From NCBI GenBank assembly GCA_039602395.1, contig JBCNJP010000017.1, positions 89,540,182 to 89,604,181 of the forward strand: a stretch of DNA of 64,000 bases, read 5' to 3'. The notes under the pieces are model-generated. The model saw only the letters and a list, made by a program, of their open reading frames with translations, was not told the origin of the DNA and searched no databases. Each line of letters starts with the position of its first letter. Position 1 is the first letter of the stretch. This DNA comes from Deinandra increscens subsp. villosa (lineage: Eukaryota; Streptophyta; Magnoliopsida; Asterales; Asteraceae). The position numbers and the translations under genes were made by a program. This document shows positions 22,053 through 34,101 of this stretch, piece by piece.

Positions 22053-22488
22053 TGTTGGTCCAGAAACAACAACCGTTCACGATATCTAACTAATCTAAGC
22101 GTGCGGAATCCGGTTAGATTAGTGATTCAAGAAAGAGAAGATAAGAAATCAAAGAATACGATGAATAAACGATAAAACCTGATATTGCACACAAGATGAA
22201 CTTGTCGGGTACAAAATCGTAATCGTAAACTAGCTCTCTTGGGTTTATGATCGTTATCTCCAAGTGGCTGCACCAAAATCGTAATCAGCAACTTCAATGA
22301 GCACTTCAACTAGGAGAACCATTGGGGTTTATATAGGCACCCCAATGGGTTTACAATTGGGCCCTTTTGGATCTTAAACCCAAACCCAAGCCCATATCCA
22401 ATAGTAAACTAGCCTACTAATCTAATTAAACCCTCTAAGCCCAACTCAGCTTATTTAATATTACAAGCCTCATAATCTAGCCTCAACA
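22053..22488 (-). repeat. Element A 5' LTR
   Basis: 436 bp, TG...CA-bounded, with about 8 substitutions relative to 16,482-16,917 and no indel. It ends at the second GACTC (22,489-22,493), after which F's LTR resumes. Confidence 0.95.
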
Positions 22489-22493
22489 GACTC

Positions 22494-23867
22494 ACAATGG
22501 TGAGTGGAAGGAAACCGAAAAAGAGAGGAGGAGGCTTGATCGACGGCGGCCTGTGGCGGTTTCCGACGGGCTGGGGCGGTAGGAGGGTGGCGGAGCAGTG
22601 ACAGCCGGCGGCTGCAGTGGTGGTTGGGTGGTGTTCTCGACCGAAAGGGTGCAAAGGGAGGGAGAACGTGGGTGTTGTGGTGTGATGAACAAGTGTGCTG
22701 GGGTGCTTTCTCTTATAACCAAAGGTTTGGTTAATACCCCTTGGTCACACACTTAACCCAATGCTCAAGTACCTCATGCCAACTAATGAGATTATAGACT
22801 AGGTTTGTTGTCCACTTCTTATTCACCCAACACACTAAGTGTAGGTGATTATTTTCTTTTATAAAACTTGCTCATGTTTAGTAAATGAGTGAGAGCTTTT
22901 ATAAATTATGGAGTGGTTAGTGATGAATAAAAATCACAACTTTTTAAAATATCATCCAAGTATATTTAACTACAAAGGTGGTGAATTTTATAAAAGTTTA
23001 TGGGCCAAAGTTTTTATAAAAATTGTAGTGGGCTCATATTATAAAATTCATTGGTCAAACAATTTTAAATAGTTTGGGTTTGGAGGTGGGCCGAAGCCCA
23101 AGGGGTATGAGAAAGGGAGTGGGTCGAAGCCCAAGGGGTATGAGAAAGGGAGTGGGCCGAAGCCCACGTGGAAATCGGGACGGGTGTGGGCCGGTGTTTC
23201 TGGTTTGGGCCGAGAGGGAAAACGGGCCGGTCTTAGGCCGGTTCTCGAGTGGGCCGGAAGGGAGTCAAGGCGCCGGGTTTTGGCCCAGGCCGATTGGGCC
23301 GCGGGTTGGCCTCTAGGTTGGGTTGGTCACTCGTTTGGTCGAGTCGGGTTACCGGGTTGATTTTCGGATCCATCTGGATTGTTTCGGGCTTATTGGGCCT
23401 AACCGGGCCCAAATGGGTCGTCGGTTTTCATTTGGCTAAGTCTTGACAACGGAACGGATTTTTATTTTTATAAAAATGTTTATGGTGTATTGATCGTATC
23501 AGTTTTTCAAAAAGTAGAATTGTTTAGCATCAGTTTTTAGTTCGATCATTTTAGTTATTTAAAACCAAGTTGTTTTAAATATTTTTAATCGTTTAACATT
23601 TTGTGACGTCAGTTTGATAAATGAATATAATAAGTCTAGTTTTTATATTTACATTTTTATCGTTGAAGTTCAACATTTATAATATGGAAACTTTCCTATT
23701 TTACGGGTATATGTCTCCGGTACAAACGCGGGATTTAAATACGTCATCAGTTATCAGTTTAATTTAGTAATATAACAGTTTAACCATTCTAAATAAAACA
23801 CATAAATATTTAACAAAAAGTCAAGAGAGAGAGAGAGAGTTGACCTGGTTTTGGACAGGGTGTCACA
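22494..23867 (-). mobile_element. F 3' LTR, proximal segment
   Basis: It continues F's LTR after element A. On the element strand it starts TGTGACACCCTGTCC at 23,867, directly after the purine tract AACTGGGGGAGAA (23,868-23,880). GC-rich direct repeats (GGGAGTGGGCCGAAGCCC-like, 23,080-23,170) and a GA microsatellite (23,824-23,839) lie within. The GC-rich frames at 23,074-23,446 are not genes. Confidence 0.82.
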
Positions 23868-25874
23868 TTCTCCCCCAGTTAGAAGAATTTCGTCCCGAAA
23901 TGCAGTTCTGGTGACTGGTAGATGCAACGTTTCCAAACAGACGAGGATAGTTTCGACGCATTTGGTCTTCGCGTTCCCAAGTGTACTCTGGACCTCGTCG
24001 AGAGTTCCATCGCACTTTGACTATGGGAATGCGGATGTGTTTCAGCTTCTTGATTTCTCGGTCAAGTATCTCGACAGGTTTATTAATAAAGTGCACTGTC
24101 TCGTCAACTTGAATTTCATCAAGTGTGACGATAAGCGTTTCATCAGATAGATATTTTTTAAGATTACTAACGTGAAAGACATCATGTACGCTGCTTAGTT
24201 CGGCAGGCAGGCGTAGCCGGTAAGCTATTGGTCCGATAGTCTCAGTAATCTCAAAGGGACCAATGTAACGAGGGTCGAGCTTACCTCGTTTGCCGAATCT
24301 AATGACACCTTTCCAAGGTGACACTTTTAGCATGACGCGATCACCCTATTCAAAAGACAAGGGTTTGCGACGATTGTCGGCATAATTCTTTTGTCTGTCT
24401 CTGGCAGCTTTCAGACGATTACGGATCTGGAAGACTTTCTCAGTCATTTCAAAGATTAGCTCAGGACCAGTCAATTGACTGTCACTAATCTCGTTCCAGT
24501 AGAGTGGGGATCTACACTTCCTTCCATAAAGTGCTTCAAATGGTGCGCCTTTAATGCTGGTGTGATAGCTGTTGTTATAAGAGAACTCGGTAAGAGGGAG
24601 ATGCTCGTCCCAATTGCGTCTGAAATCTATCACACATGCTCTCAGCATATCTTCGAGTGTTTGAATCTCTCACTTTGGCCATCTGTCTGTGGATGGTAGG
24701 CAGTACTCATATCAAGGCGAGTACCCAAAGATTTCTGTAGGGATTTCCAAAAGTTTGCGGTGAAACGGCTATCACGATCGGATATGATGGATATAGGCAC
24801 ACCGTGTCGTGAGACGATTTCCTTTATGTAGAGTTTGGCTCGCCTATCCATGTTATCCTTCTCTTTGACTTGTAAGAAGTGCGTAGATTTCGTCAGTCGA
24901 TCTACTATCACCCAGATGGTGTCATATCCAGATCTAGACTTAGGCAATTTGGTGATAAAGCCCATAGATATTTCTTCCCATTTCCACTCCGAAATTACAG
25001 GATGAGTTAGCAATCCAGAGGGCTTCTGGTACTCGACTTTAACCTTTGAACATGTTAAACATTTGTCGACATAGGTGGCTACCTCGGCTTTCATGTTAGG
25101 CCACCAGAATTGTTTCTTCAGACCGTGATACATCTTATCTGATCCGGGATGAATGGAATATCTTGACTTGTGAGCTTCATCGAACACCAATTTCCTTAAT
25201 CCTCCATGGACAGGTACCCAAAGTCTTTCCATGAAATTCTTGGTTCCATCAGGCTTCTCGATCAGTTGCTTCTCCATTCCACGTAGGCCTTCTTTTTCTA
25301 GGTTTTCCGGTTTGAGGGCTTCAATCTAAGCGTCTCGCACTTTCGATGTGAGATTCGAGCGTATGGGCATACTTAATGCTCGAACACGAAGTGGTTTGGA
25401 GCGTTCTTTCCTGCTTAAGGCGTTGGCAACAACTTTAGCCTTGCCTGGGTGATAAAGAATCTCGCATTCGTAATCATTTAGAAGTTCCACCCATCGACGT
25501 TGTCTCATATTCAATTCTTTCTGATTGAAAATGTGTTGGAGGCTTTTGTTATCCGTAAATATGGTGTATTACGTACCATAGAGATAATGCCTCCAGATTT
25601 TGAGAGCGAAGACAACGGCTCCAAGTTCCAAATCATGGGTTGTATAATTCTTCTCGTGAATCTTCAGTTGTCTTGAAGCATAGGCGATGACCTTCTCTCG
25701 TTGCATTAGGACGCAACCTAGACCTTGATGCGAAGCATCGCAGTATACGACGAAGTCTTCGATCCCGTCTGGTAGTGATAGGATTGGGGCATCACATAGC
25801 TTTTGCTTCAACAACTGGAAAGCTGCTTCAGACTTAGCATCCCATATGAACTTCTTATCTTTTTGGGTCAGAGA
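23863..25874 (-). pseudogene. F pol C-terminal half: RT end, RNase H, integrase, chromodomain-like tail
   Basis: In element order: an RT/RNase H segment (TQKDKKFIWDAK, then YCDASHQGLGCVLMQ), an RNase H end with VVANALSRK, an integrase zinc domain (HPG...WWPNMKAEV...CLTCSKVK), the catalytic core (SDRDSRF, AYHPQTDGQSER), then SVHDVFHVSNLKKY and a chromodomain-like VRWNSRRGPEYTWE. The Pol stop lies in the first bases of the LTR. Damage: TAA near 25,566, TAG near 25,324, a frameshift after TDGQSER near 24,660, and a stop near 24,344. ISMGFI has Gly where relatives carry the first catalytic Asp, and VVANALS has Asn where RNase H has Asp. Most changes fit C-to-T/G-to-A decay. Confidence 0.9.
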
Positions 25875-28569
25875 TGTAACACCCCGACCAACGGCGGAAT
25901 ACGTCGGGGCGCTAAGATTGTCTAGATGCACACAACACGATTAGTGTTGCGATATTCTTAATCAGCCCATTTCGAATAACCAAATAAAATATTGCATTAC
26001 AAGAATTCAAACAATCAGATACAACAAGTTAATCTGTTTATTTTAGGTCTCACTAGGTTCGCATGCAACCTATGGTGTCATCAACAAGCAATCCTCATAT
26101 TAACAGTAAACTTGCAACATGTACAAAATAGGGACAACTACGAATAGTTGGTGAGTAATCATAAGTGTATACATATATATATATATATAATCAAAGCTTT
26201 AACATGCGACTCAATGTTAAATCAATGAACACGAGTACAACAAACAAGTAATGAACTAAAGCACATGGGGGTTGACGTAACCCAAGCCCTTGGCATTTAG
26301 GCTTTCAATCACAAGGCGCCACACGCGAGGCAGGCTAAATGGGTTGCCAGACCAACGGATCCATTATTGTAACCCCGGCTCAAATGAGTTAATGGGATAC
26401 GTATATGAACATGAACATGAGCAACACATAAGTACAACACACACACAACACAATCCATAGCAATGATCCACACAAGTTCACGTATACAAGGCACATAGAT
26501 CAAACACAGAATTCGCATGCGTTTTGAGAAAGTATAAAGTTTAAGAACATGAACATGAGTTTATACGGTACATGTTGCACCCCAAAACTTAAAAAGAAAA
26601 GGGGCTATGATACTCACCTGACGGGAGACACAAAGGAAATGATAACACCCTGACTCGAGACGAATAACTCGAAGACACAATCGATAGCTAAACCAAATAG
26701 AAGAATAAACAAATAAATATATGATTGATTAAATAAATAGATAACCAAATAAATAAATAGATAATTGAGTTTTCGTGACTCAACGACTCGATGAAATATA
26801 ATTCGGTGAATTACATATATTCAAAGTCGAAGTGATGGATTATTCCGAAATCGTCTACAAACCGTTGAATAATTATGATATATATATTTTTGTGATTTAT
26901 TAGAATCATTACATTTCAAAAACAGGTTTTATCCAAACCAAAAGATGGATTTTTAGCTACTAGTCCATCGAGTCCAAATAATAATGATTTAAATGTACTT
27001 TTGATATAACCCGAGTTTTCTAGAAACAACACCTTATATCTTAAAGACCGACTTTTAATATTTGAAACACGTTTATTATTCCCAATTTAATATATGTCCC
27101 TTGTTTTATATAAATCATTTTAGGATTTGCGATGACACAGATTCTAGCCGAAACAAGTTTAAGTCCACGAATTATCATAGCGCAAAATAACATTAAAAAG
27201 GAAACGAGATAAAGAAACACGATATACCTTCGGTCGATAATCGAATCCGGACCCGGTTAACCGTAAAACTGTAACGAATTCCGAATTAGACAAATGAGTA
27301 GTCTATCCCGATCAGTTTTTCGCCACGAGCAATAATCCAATGTCGGTTTCTAAGTCTGACTTCGTTTGACCAACTTTTTGTTTGACCAGAATCATGACTG
27401 AGTCGACTCGGTTGACTGAGTCATGAGTTAACTCAGTCTTGCCCAAAATTGAAGCCAAAAAGTCCCGGAAGTAATTCTGGCCAAAATACACGATCAACCA
27501 CTTCAAAACAAATTGTTCCAGCGGCCGAAGGCCATGGCCACCGCCAGAAAACGCAACCACCATAAAAAAATCAACGATTCCACCTCCGCAACGTCAAAAC
27601 TCACCCAAATCTGAAAAGAATGCGCAGTGACGAGGGTTTAGGAGGAGGATTCAAACGAAAGAAAGGAGACCAAGTATAAAAGACAAAAACTCTAATTATC
27701 TTGTTGCTTGGAAGTCGGATTTACGGCTGTGGAATCGCCGGAGTTCGGTTGGAGTCGCGAGCCGACTTCCGAACCCTAGCCGCCGCACCAACAGAGGAAA
27801 ATGAAAGCAATGACCAACGCTGCTGGTTAATGGAGACGACGGTTGCCGCAGCGCTTGCTACGGCCCCTCCATCGGAACCCTAAATGGGAACCGCGGGGGT
27901 TAACACTTGTCGCGAACAGGAAAGAAAGAGAGGGAGACGATCGGAGGCGAACTTTTGCCATAAATATACGCGATGGAGGACCGCCGGAGTTGCTAAGGGT
28001 CGCCGGAAAATCCGCTCCTTTGAGAGCATTTCTCAAACCGTGAAATGGGATGGGGAGAGGGGGGGGGGGGGGTTTGGCGGCTGGACAAAGAAAAGGGGGG
28101 TTTAACCCTAAATTTTTTGATACAATTGTTACTTATTTTTATTTTATTTACTTAAAAGTTGATTTATTTATTTATTTAAAACATTTAGGACATGGTGTGA
28201 CAAAGAGACAGGTATTATGAGCGATGACTGAGCTCGAGAATTTTAAACGTCTCGTTTGCGAATCGTCTTAAACCGAATAATTACACAAATGTTTATTAGA
28301 TAAAATAAATATAACATTTTAAACGTTTTGAGGACTTTTATAAGGGTGTTGTAAATTTTAGGCTTAGACGGATATGTATATATATAAATAACAAATACGA
28401 TCAAGATTATTATTATCCATATAAATTTTAACGTAATGCTTTAAAAAGGCTCAAACTTATAATAAATGACAAATTTTACTCAATATGATTGCAATAATAA
28501 TTTACAGTTATGATTACCTAGAAAAAAGACGGTTTGATCAAAACTGTACGGGTTGACCGAGTTGTCACA
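25875..28569 (-). repeat. Element B 3' LTR
   Basis: 2,695 bp, TGTAACACCCCGACC...GAGTTGTCACA on the plus strand. About 61 bases near 27,500-27,565 are absent from the other LTR, explaining the length difference. A short TA microsatellite (26,168-26,189) and a G run near 28,061-28,072 are present. The ORFs at 27,312-28,105 overlap on both strands of a GC-rich patch and are not supported as genes. Confidence 0.92.
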
Positions 28570-31500
28570 CTCTCCCCTACTTTAAGGAATTTCGTCCCGA
28601 AATTAGTATAGAGTTTGCATTTCAAAGAAAAGTTAGTTTAAAGGTTTTAAATAGGACCAATATACATTTTTGACCTTAGAGACGTACACAATATGGAAAT
28701 AACATCGCAAATTTTCATAGAGACTAGAAATATACTCTCAAGTACTGAACCAGTTATGACGGTGCCAAACGGAGATTAGGAAGCGACAAGGAACAGAGAT
28801 CTTGATAAAATCAACCATCAAAGACATGCTCGATACACGCTCACACACCATCCTCAATCCGACTCCCAGTGCAACTTAAAGACATTACTGATGCTTATAT
28901 ATAGGGTGTACCACAGCTAACCCACCACATCTTTAATATATTTAAGAGAGTACTGTTCATTTTCGGAGAATATCCTATTCTACACACTAACCACAACATG
29001 ACCGAGATTGACACCACAATATTTAGACTATCATAGTAAATAAGCAACGGACCAAGAGGACACATCACAATCAAGCAGAGAATAAATCAAAGACTAACCA
29101 AAGAGATGACCCAAATCTCCCCTACTTTAGGAGCGAGACTAAGGGGTCGAGAGACACATGTGAGTAATGGGTGCAACATAAGTACCTTTAATCCATATAA
29201 CATCGATCCAAATAGAGCAACACAACAGATAAAACAACGTAATCAATTATAAACAAAATTTTGGAGTTCCGAAATTCATATCTAGGTAAAGCGTCAAGTT
29301 CTGGCGAACTAGATGGGTAGCGACCCACATCCGGTTTACCTCCCGAGACACAATACCCAGACTGAATCCGAATCAGCCCTCGCTAAAACCCAAGACTAAT
29401 ACCCATGACCAATGCCGATTGTATGCTAAGCTAGCATCGCACACAATCGCTAGTAGTGGCACGTATAAGTCTCTGATTTAGCAAGAGTAGAATAATGACT
29501 TACGCTTTAATTAACGGTACACAACCGAAAATTTGAAGCGATAAAAGTCAAAGCATGAGAAAAAATATACCACAACCATCAAAGATCAATACCAACACAA
29601 ATATAGAGTACCATGAATATGACGGAATACTCCGCATCGGATACCATGAGTCGAATAGCACTGAATGCATGTCACGACTAGTATAAATAAACAGTACATT
29701 TCGAAAACATGAATCCGCTGACGTGAGATAAACCGCATGATTCGTTATGTATGAAACCAATGTCACATATCGAGTAACATGACTCCGAGTACTTGAACTT
29801 GATGTCATGATTCGAGCGACATGATTTGAGATACACGGATCCGATTACGTGAATCGAGCAGCATGTCTCAAAGTACATGATCTCGATAATACGAACCAAA
29901 AACGTGCCCCAAAAGCATGCACTCTGTATCATGAATTGGAGAGCATGACTCAAAATTTATGAAACTGATAGCGTGAACCAAAATCAAAGCTTGAAATGTG
30001 TGAAACTGATAACACGAGCAATATCATAACTTGAGATACTTAAAATTGATAACATGACCCAAAATCATAACGTAAAATACGTGAAACTGATAACATGGAT
30101 CGAATAGCACGACTCTAAGTACATGAACCCGGTAGCATGAACCGAATGACATGATATCAAAGTTCATGAATCCGATAACCCAATTCAAATAACATGACTC
30201 GAAATACATGAATCTGATAACATGAACCGAAAATCATAACATCAAAGTGCGTGAATCCAATAACATGAACCAAAAATCACGACATCGAAGTACATGTATC
30301 CGATAACATAAGTCGAATAAAACGACTTGAAGTGCGTGAATCTGATCACATGAACCGAATAACATGACTCGAAGTACATGAATCTGATAACATGAGCCAA
30401 ATATCGTGACTCGAAGTACATGAATCCGATATATAAATCGAGCAATATGAAAAGAGAAAATAGACCGAGAAATGAGTATCATCAATGGTGAAATAACAGA
30501 ACCACATAACGAAACCATAAATCATGAGTCGGTGGATACAAATAAAGATTCTAAGACAAAATAACTCGATGATCGAGCAACGAGCGTCAATCCAAAGATG
30601 GGGTAATGAACACCAAATCGAGGTCGAACAAGATCAGAATCACGCATCAACAATGAGACAATACAACAAAATCAACATCACTATTACAATGAACAAAACC
30701 GAGCTCATAGCCAGAGTCATGAATCCACTACTGGAACCACACCAAATGAATCTGGGTATTAGATGGCAGCAATCTATCTCATGATTAGACTATTGCGTTT
30801 AACAATAGTCAAACCATGAGGTTTAGCAACCAAAAATTCCCCATAATTTATTGGTCGGATTAGATATGAGCATTAGATTTCAAAATCAAGAGCGAACCTC
30901 AAGCAAACCCACTTATCACTCGCGAGGGCGATAGCGAATTTAAAGACTGAGAATGGAACGCATGAAGGAACCACCTAAATCAACAGAGGCCAAGGCCAAC
31001 AAAACAATACACTCGAACATAATGTAAAACTAGAAATATCCAAACCACTTACAAGATGCGATTCGGAAAGCATCGCCATGAAAAAGAGGGGGGGGGAACC
31101 CATAACGAGAATCAATCACGCGAAAATGATCGGTTCTCAGGCTGAAACATGGAGATATGGGTTTCTAAACACGAAGGGTAAATAAACCATAGATTGACCA
31201 AAGGTCATGCGACGATAAGGTGACTTGTAATTGGAGTCGCACAGGGTGCGAGGTCGATGCGAAAGTCGATCTGGTGAACGAGAGGTAGACCCGTTTCGTC
31301 ATCAGGAAAACTTTTCACGGTAAATCTGGACGACTAGGATGTCTTTCACCCCCTATTCTTTCTTTCGGCTCCCACAATGTAGACCAAATTTGCATGCGCT
31401 CCAATGTCAAGTAATTGTAGGCTTAATGCATAGCATAAATTTGAGCCCACAGACTGGTTTATCGTCGAGGATTGCCAGGGCCTAATCGTCCAAGCAGGGT

Positions 31501-33398
31501 ACAAACGAGTTTGACTGACGCGCACGGTTTAGCAAAATGTGATAAAGATGCAGGAATGAGAGGAAAGAGGTTAAGGGGTGCCAACGGGTGAACAATACCA
31601 AAGCACAAAGATCAATGAGTTGTGTCGCAAAGCAGTCATAACTCGGAACCATAGAACTTAACTTTGAATAAAAACTTTTTGAACCGGGATACGTGTAGAG
31701 TTATCTACTCGAGAGGTCGTATACTTGTAAACTCGTACACATGCAATCCCGTAAACATGTGGACTCGTAAATTTGTACATTCCCAAACGGGTAGATTCCT
31801 AGACACGCGTCCCTCGAAACACACAGGCAATTCCTGTAAACAAAATCATTTAAAAAAACAGCATGGAAATTTTATTTTATTTTTAAACGGACAATCACGT
31901 GCACTTAGGCTTGTATACCCGCTGATATGCCCATTCGTTGCCACGTATGTATGTAATCCCGTAAGCATACCACGTGGAAACTCGTGAGCCCGTAAACGAG
32001 AACTCACCCAAAATACACACGACGACCTAAATGACATGAGACATAAAATGATTTGGAAACATGAGGGACGAATACCTGACCAAAACATAAAAGCACGGTT
32101 GACACAGATGGATAGGGCTAAACACCGACAAAAAGAAGGTAAATGATTGACATAAACTCCAACAATTAAACGATGTCAGCATAAGAATCTCCAAATAAGA
32201 ATCTCCAAACAACATATGGATTGGAAACTCAAGCAAAGGTACCGAGGTTAGCATCACCGTTGACAAAGGTGTTAACGGTGGCTAGCAGGGATAATGGTAA
32301 GGGAAAATGACTAAGGTTTCCATGATGATAACAAACAATACGGGAGTAAAGACAAACATATGCATCATCACGAATTGAACACACGCTAGTGCCCATGGCT
32401 AGACCGATCGAGGCTGAACTCAAGCTGACTGATAACGAGTGCTCACGAGATGGCCGGAGCGACCATTGATGTGGCATAGTCGAATCCCGATTGAGGGTTG
32501 GTGATGCTGGAATGACTTACACAAATCGGGTGAAACCTGAGGCCATGCTCCATAACTGAGCAAGGAATGATGGTCACTTCGCATTCGCTGCTGCGATCGA
32601 TGTAACCCGGACCAAGAACATGGATGAAATATCCATGAAATGAAACATCGTAAAAGATCGATTTGAGGCCAAGAGAGAGGAAGACATCATATGGGATACC
32701 CGAAACTGAGTATCACGAGACCCCCAAAATGAGATATATCAAATCATAATACCATGAAATGACAAGACACAAATAAATCGGATCGGAACATCATGAAATA
32801 ACAGGTTAAGATAATCCTATGATATCGAGAATTGCCAAGAATCGTCAAATCACCGACTCACAAAATAAGAAATCAGGTTGAAAATCAACCCAAACCACGA
32901 GAGATCTATTAAAAACATGTGCATTAGTGAATCGTGAGATAGTGTGACTCAGATCATCAAAACCATTGTCAATCAAAGTAACCAAAATAGCGCATAAAAT
33001 AGGAAATAGAGCGATCGAGGTAAAACACATCAGATTGGTTCTCATCTCCCGATTGGGAAACTACAACCGTGTCAAATCAGAGTATGGTTCTAGTGATTGA
33101 CATGCTTTGGCCTAATAGGTTTCGGCACTCTCGTCGGGGCGTCCTAGGTGAGCGTTCGGGTCCGTCAATTCATGTGAACGCTTTTCTTGACAAGGACCCT
33201 GACTACCGGTGCTTTCACCCTTCCAGTTACTACACGTCAGTCACTAAAAGCCGTTTCTGACGAAATCATGAAATCAAAAATCAATTTCCTAAATGGTACG
33301 TAAGGCACCATTTCTAAGGAAGGAGGGTAGGAAGCCTCAAGTGATACATGTACATTTGTGTGTTGATCAATCAAAATCAAGGCAATGAGTGAAATAGG
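28570..33398 (-). other. Element B interior: non-coding with relict pol
   Basis: The polypurine tract abuts the LTR (TCTCCCCTACTTTA, 28,571-28,584, plus-strand view), and the same 14-mer recurs at 29,116-29,129. A 42-bp tandem array covers about 29,690-30,440. At 31,200-31,352 the minus strand still reads KDILVVQIYREKFS, a break, then GLPLVHQIDFRIDLAPC. This aligns with the RT start of F (GLPQTRQVEFRIDLTPG), so B descends from a gypsy element whose pol has eroded. The remainder (31,450-33,398) shows no domain I recognise. Confidence 0.7.
29690..30440. repeat. 42-bp tandem array in element B
   Basis: Direct repeats of period 42 (phrases CATGACTCGAAGTACATGAA and CTGATAACATGAACCGAATA) run for about 18 units. 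They are more divergent to the left and cleaner to the right (30,190-30,430). Because 42 is a multiple of three, the minus strand stays open in several frames and yields a 14-residue repeat (VLFGSCYQIHVLRV-like). This is probably a by-product of the period. Confidence 0.8.
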
Positions 33399-34101
33399 TG
33401 AAAATGTGTGAGTATCGGATCGTCTACTCGATCTAGCTATTCGAACATCAAAACGTAATTAACCGATTGATTTATTGATCAAAAAGAACAATTACAATTA
33501 GTGAAACACTCAGAATATAGACACAGAGAACACTCTCAGAAACACACACATAGCAATAATCTTGCACACTCATAACTCAAAATTACAAAGATCAAACACA
33601 TATTTATACCCAGTTGGCCGAGCTTCGGCCGAACCTCAGGTTCGGCCAGTCTGAACTTCAGGTTCGGACCAGGTTCGGCCAGACCTAATTGAACTTGATC
33701 TTGTACATTACTTGATACTTCACATGTGTGAGCATCAGATCGTCTACTCGATCTAGCTTTTCGAACATCGAAACGTAATTAACCGATTGATTTATTGATC
33801 AAAAAGAACAATTACAATCAGTGAAATACTCAGAATATAGACACAGAGAACACTCTTAGTAACACACACTTAGCATTAATCTTGCACACTCAGAACTCAA
33901 AATTACAAAGATCAAACACATATTTATACCCAGCTGGCCGAGCTTCGGTCGAACCTCAGGTTCGGCCAGTCCGAACTTCAGGTTCGGACCAGGTTCGGCC
34001 AGTCCGAACTTCAGGTTCGGACCAGGTTCGGCCAGACCTAATTTAACTTGATCTTGTACATTACTTGATACTTCACACGACGCATATATTAGGTATCAAC
34101 A
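33399..34101 (-). repeat. Element C 3' LTR with internal duplications
   Basis: The LTR sequence starts at 33,399 and restarts at 33,724 (ATGTGTGAGCATC), giving a 320-bp direct duplication that lacks the LTR's last bases in the first copy. The second copy also carries a 33-bp duplication of AGGTTCGGCCAGTCCGAACT-type sequence near 33,960-34,040. 349 + 320 + 33 accounts for the 703 bp. Hairpins such as GGCCGAACCT/AGGTTCGGCC recur. It ends TATCAACA at 34,101. Confidence 0.9.

Larger units (their letters stand above)
16482..22488 (-). mobile_element. Element A: gag-only LTR retrotransposon (TR-GAG-like)
   Basis: The two 436-bp LTRs differ at about 8 positions (about 1.8%), and the TSD GACTC lies at 16,477-16,481 and 22,489-22,493. 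Next to the right LTR sits a Met-tRNA-type primer site; next to the left LTR a purine tract AGGGGAAGAT. Both place the element on the minus strand. The interior (5.1 kb) has one broken copia-style Gag region and no protease, integrase or RT, so it depends on another element for mobility. It is inserted in F's 3' LTR. Confidence 0.93.

Noticed and set aside
23074..23446. Gly/Arg/Pro-rich ORFs
   Set aside because: They are within F's 3' LTR and stem from GGGCCGAAGCCC-type direct repeats.
29548..30518. Chain of minus-strand ORFs of 60-94 residues
   Set aside because: They are the translation of the 42-bp tandem array, which stays open because its period is a multiple of three.
33069..33260. 63-residue ORF in element B's interior
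   Set aside because: No similarity that I can recognise, no neighbours, and surrounded by eroded non-coding DNA.
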